Part shown: one piece after another, positions 62,303 to 64,000 of the stretch | Layout of the letters: each line of letters begins with the position of its first letter | How positions within the stretch are numbered: the first letter of the stretch is position 1 | DNA from: Rhizobium sp. SL42 | GTDB lineage: Bacteria; Pseudomonadota; Alphaproteobacteria; Rhizobiales; Rhizobiaceae | NCBI RefSeq assembly: GCF_021729845.1 | Contig: NZ_CP063399.1 | Span: 62,001-126,000 of the forward strand | Length of the DNA: 64,000 nt | Reading direction: 5' to 3' | Notes under the pieces: model-generated | Told to the model about the DNA's origin: nothing | What the model saw: the letters and a program-made list of their open reading frames with translations, nothing else | Database searches by the model: none | Program-made: the position numbers and the translations under genes

Positions 62303-62674
62303 ATGGCAGAGCACGTCGCCAGAGATGTGAGCGACACTGTGTTCGAGATCTTGCCGCCATCACGCGCGCGTAGTCAGGAAGTGATTGCCTGTGATTGTTG
62401 TCGAAAGCGAAAGTTGGCATGCGAATTTGACGAAGATGGTTTTGGCATATGCTGTGAATGCCTCTGCTCGGATGCTGTTCTGGCTGGCTGGGATCATTGG
62501 ACGGAAGCCGACATGCCGCCGCCATCATCTGACACTGACAATTTCAGTGCGCTCTGTCAGATGAAATCGTCCAGATTCGCCTTATCCGAAAGCTGCGCCG
62601 AAATCCGCGAGTTGACAGTGCCGTCGCCACGGTCAAAAACTCATATTGCTACCAAGGGAGATACTGATGGCTGA
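62303..62674 (+). CDS. Cys-rich protein with a CxxC-x6-C motif resembling fungal zinc clusters
   Basis: 123 residues with GGAG before ATG 62303. The centre reads VIACDCCRKRKLACEFDEDG then ICCECLCSD: Cys at spacing C-x2-C-x6-C-x9-C-x2-C. CRKRKLAC is strikingly like the basic zinc-cluster motif of fungal Zn2Cys6 activators, but the sixth Cys is not at the expected spacing. It may be a small metal-binding or DNA-binding protein. The stop overlaps the next (SyrB-like) start by eight bases, indicating coupling. Confidence 0.6.
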   Translation: MAEHVARDVSDTVFEILPPSRARSQEVIACDCCRKRKLACEFDEDGFGICCECLCSDAVLAGWDHWTEADMPPPSSDTDNFSALCQMKSSRFALSESCAEIRELTVPSPRSKTHIATKGDTDG

Positions 62675-63062
62675 CGAAACCAGTTCTGAAATTGTTGCCG
62701 AAATTGCGGTGCCAGATGCGCCGGTAAAGGCAAAAAAGACGCGTGGCCCGAACAAGCCAAAGTCAGAGGCCAGCAAAGCCGAACCTGCGACAGTTGTGGC
62801 CTCATCGACTAAGCGACACAAACGCGCAGATGTGGATGTCGCGAAGCTAGGCACACCGAAGAGCACAGCGAAAGCCGTCGTCATGGCAACGCTTCGTAAG
62901 CAGACCGGCACGTCAGCAACGGCGTCGGCCCCTGCTAACGCTGGTGACGAGTTTGCAGACCTCATCCAGCTAGAGGAGGAAAACAAGACACTGCGAAAGG
63001 CGCTTGCAGACAAACTGCGCCAAGAGAATTCCGACCTTCGCAAGCGGCTTGGCATCACCTGA
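62667..63062 (+). CDS. SyrB-like regulator (copy 2)
   Basis: 131 residues from ATG 62667 with AAGGGAG. It begins MADETSSEIVAEIAVPDAPV, has a basic Ala/Lys/Pro linker (KAKKTRGPNKPKSEASKAEP) and ends in the coiled coil FADLIQLEEENKTLRKALAD, LRQENSDLRKRLG. This is the standard SyrB size and layout. Overlaps the Cys-rich gene. Confidence 0.78.
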   Translation: MADETSSEIVAEIAVPDAPVKAKKTRGPNKPKSEASKAEPATVVASSTKRHKRADVDVAKLGTPKSTAKAVVMATLRKQTGTSATASAPANAGDEFADLIQLEEENKTLRKALADKLRQENSDLRKRLGIT

Positions 63063-63250
63063 TCGCATATTGGAGGACAACCGGCGACGTGGTGAGACTT
63101 GTCCTGCCCCGAATATGTCGCCTAAGTAGCAATGCCGGGTTCGCATCGCGAACCCGGAGACCAGAAGCATATGTAGAATGCGCGAATGATGGCTTTGTTC
63201 GAGCGCTTTGATGGTGTTTGACGTTGACATCCATTGCAAAGACGGGACCG

Positions 63251-63835
63251 ATGAAGAAACCACAACGAGACTATGTCGTCGAATTCAAAGCGGGACGCCG
63301 GCGGTCAGAGACGCGTGTCACCTCAATCTGGGGCAATACGGATCTTCAGGCGCTTGCGCGGGCGGCAAAAGAAGACGCACCGCATCTGTTCGACGCACCA
63401 ACCGCTGTGGCCATCGGCGTCCAACCAATCGCCACCGAGCTGGGGGCAGCGATGCCGCCCGTTCTTGCACCTGAGACTTCTTTCAAAGGGGTTCAGCCAG
63501 TCGATGAGCCTTTGATCGCGCTAAAACAGCCGGCCGCTCCCGCGGACGGTTGTGGCGCAGCATCCTCTGCCGCTGCACTACCCAAGCAACGGGGCTCCTA
63601 TCAAAGGGGCGGAAAGGCACCACGCAAACCAAGCGGTCGCAGTCCAGGCAGGATGATAACCGAGAGACCCAATGTCGGCTCGTCAGCCTTTGACGTGGAA
63701 GTGTCGATTGAGGAACTGGATGCGCTGACCGCGGAGAACCTTCGCCTTAAAACGCTGTTGGCTAAACAATTGTTGATAGGGCCAGATCATACCACAGACG
63801 AGCGCGGCGAGGTCGCGAAGGAGCACAAAGTTTAA
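63251..63835 (+). CDS. SyrB-related protein with the TSIWG N-terminal module (copy 3)
   Basis: 194 residues from ATG 63251. N-terminal MKKPQRDYVVEFKAGRRR and TSIWGNTDLQALARA match copy 1; a basic region (PRKPSGRSPGR) and a short C-terminal coiled coil (SIEELDALTAENLRLKTLLAKQLL) follow, the latter only loosely like copies 1 and 2. It appears to be an N-module paralogue with a different tail. Confidence 0.68.
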   Translation: MKKPQRDYVVEFKAGRRRSETRVTSIWGNTDLQALARAAKEDAPHLFDAPTAVAIGVQPIATELGAAMPPVLAPETSFKGVQPVDEPLIALKQPAAPADGCGAASSAAALPKQRGSYQRGGKAPRKPSGRSPGRMITERPNVGSSAFDVEVSIEELDALTAENLRLKTLLAKQLLIGPDHTTDERGEVAKEHKV

Positions 63836-63920
63836 CCGCATTGAGGTAGTGGATGGCGTCCGGCAACTCACCTGCTTCAAGCAGGCCACGGGTGAGTTCA
63901 AAACTCGCTTCCGCTGTCAT
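63762..63920 (-). CDS. Small hypothetical protein at the window edge
   Basis: Reads MTAEASFELTRGLLEAGELP then DAIHYLNAVKLCAPSRPRRA and ends ALSTIV. The frame is open to the right edge (another ATG at 63998), so the true start may be further out. It overlaps the 3' end of the copy 3 gene by 74 bases on the other strand, which lowers confidence. A helical, TPR-like look, no family recognised. Confidence 0.4.
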   Translation of the reverse strand: MTAEASFELTRGLLEAGELPDAIHYLNAVKLCAPSRPRRARLWYDLALSTIV

Positions 63921-64000
63921 GGGGAGATCGTTGTCGGATTTGGGATCGCTCCCGTCGCCGAAGCTGCGAGCTTGCTCATCAGTCTGGAGACGACACATCG

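Noticed and set aside
62303..62674. True fungal-type Zn2Cys6 transcription factor
   Set aside because: The sixth cysteine lacks the required C-x6-8-C spacing, and no fungal-specific middle domain is present; only the motif likeness is kept as a finding.
1..64000. CRISPR arrays, tRNA or rRNA genes
   Set aside because: No regularly spaced repeats, cloverleaf-like units or rRNA strings were noticed on reading both strands by eye; a dedicated scan was not possible.
1..64000. repABC replication genes, traI or traM
   Set aside because: No products resembling RepA/B/C, an AHL synthase or the TraM anti-activator were found in the window; they may lie outside it.

Overview
The window looks like part of a large conjugative plasmid from an alphaproteobacterium of the Rhizobiales (Rhizobium/Agrobacterium/Sinorhizobium type). 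This rests on gene content: a Ti-plasmid-style trb mating-pair operon, a matching traA-F-B-H / traC-D-G transfer region with an RSF1010/Ti-like oriT, a TraR-type LuxR protein, SyrB-like proteins, DUF982, DUF1488 and WGR small proteins, and many IS scars. No repABC genes, rRNA or tRNA were seen, and trbB is cut by the left edge.

Layout. 1-8753: trbB(end)-C-D-E-J-K-L-F-G-H-I, the type IV secretion channel. 8991-13116: a UGT-type glycosyltransferase, then a small oxidoreductase / ABM-like (frameshifted) / methyltransferase set divergent from a TetR regulator. 13414-18216: a three-gene minus-strand carbohydrate operon (bimodular GT4 protein, GH130 enzyme, AGE epimerase). 18314-25160: small rhizobial accessory genes, remnants (DNA adenine methylase, P-loop kinase), an IS3-family (IS407-like) element and a 5'-truncated RES-domain gene. 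25913-29925: soluble PAS-PAS chemoreceptor, HU protein and a nucleotidyltransferase-HEPN protein.

30027-42461 is the most interesting block. A minus-strand series runs from a polyamine-type ABC uptake operon (ATPase, two permeases, binding protein) through a winged-helix regulator with a degenerate receiver and a divergent alpha-oxoamine-synthase-like PLP enzyme, and ends in a TraR homologue. Divergently, a GntR/FCD regulator precedes a coupled operon of class III aminotransferase, acetolactate-synthase-like TPP enzyme, SDR and a second degenerate-receiver winged-helix protein. Three copies of a TTTTTGTTAYAYCA element flank the GntR gene. On Ti plasmids traR is carried at the end of opine uptake/catabolism operons, so opine use licenses conjugation. 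This block has the same logic with different genes, and I infer a metabolite-gated conjugation circuit for an unknown compound.

42458-46080: a small gene convergent with the second winged-helix gene, an HlyD-family adaptor remnant split by an IS5-family element, a SyrB-like gene and an IS110 fragment. 46080-56282: AAA/DUF4143 ATPase, traH, traB, traF, traA, oriT with an 18-bp perfect palindrome where Ti plasmids keep a tra box, traC, traD, traG and a WGR protein. 56862-61023: a membrane GGDEF-EAL protein with two orphan binding proteins. 61498-62072: a decayed second copy of the 42250-42822 segment. 62303-63920: a Cys-rich protein with a CRKRKLAC motif, two more SyrB-like proteins and a small unknown.
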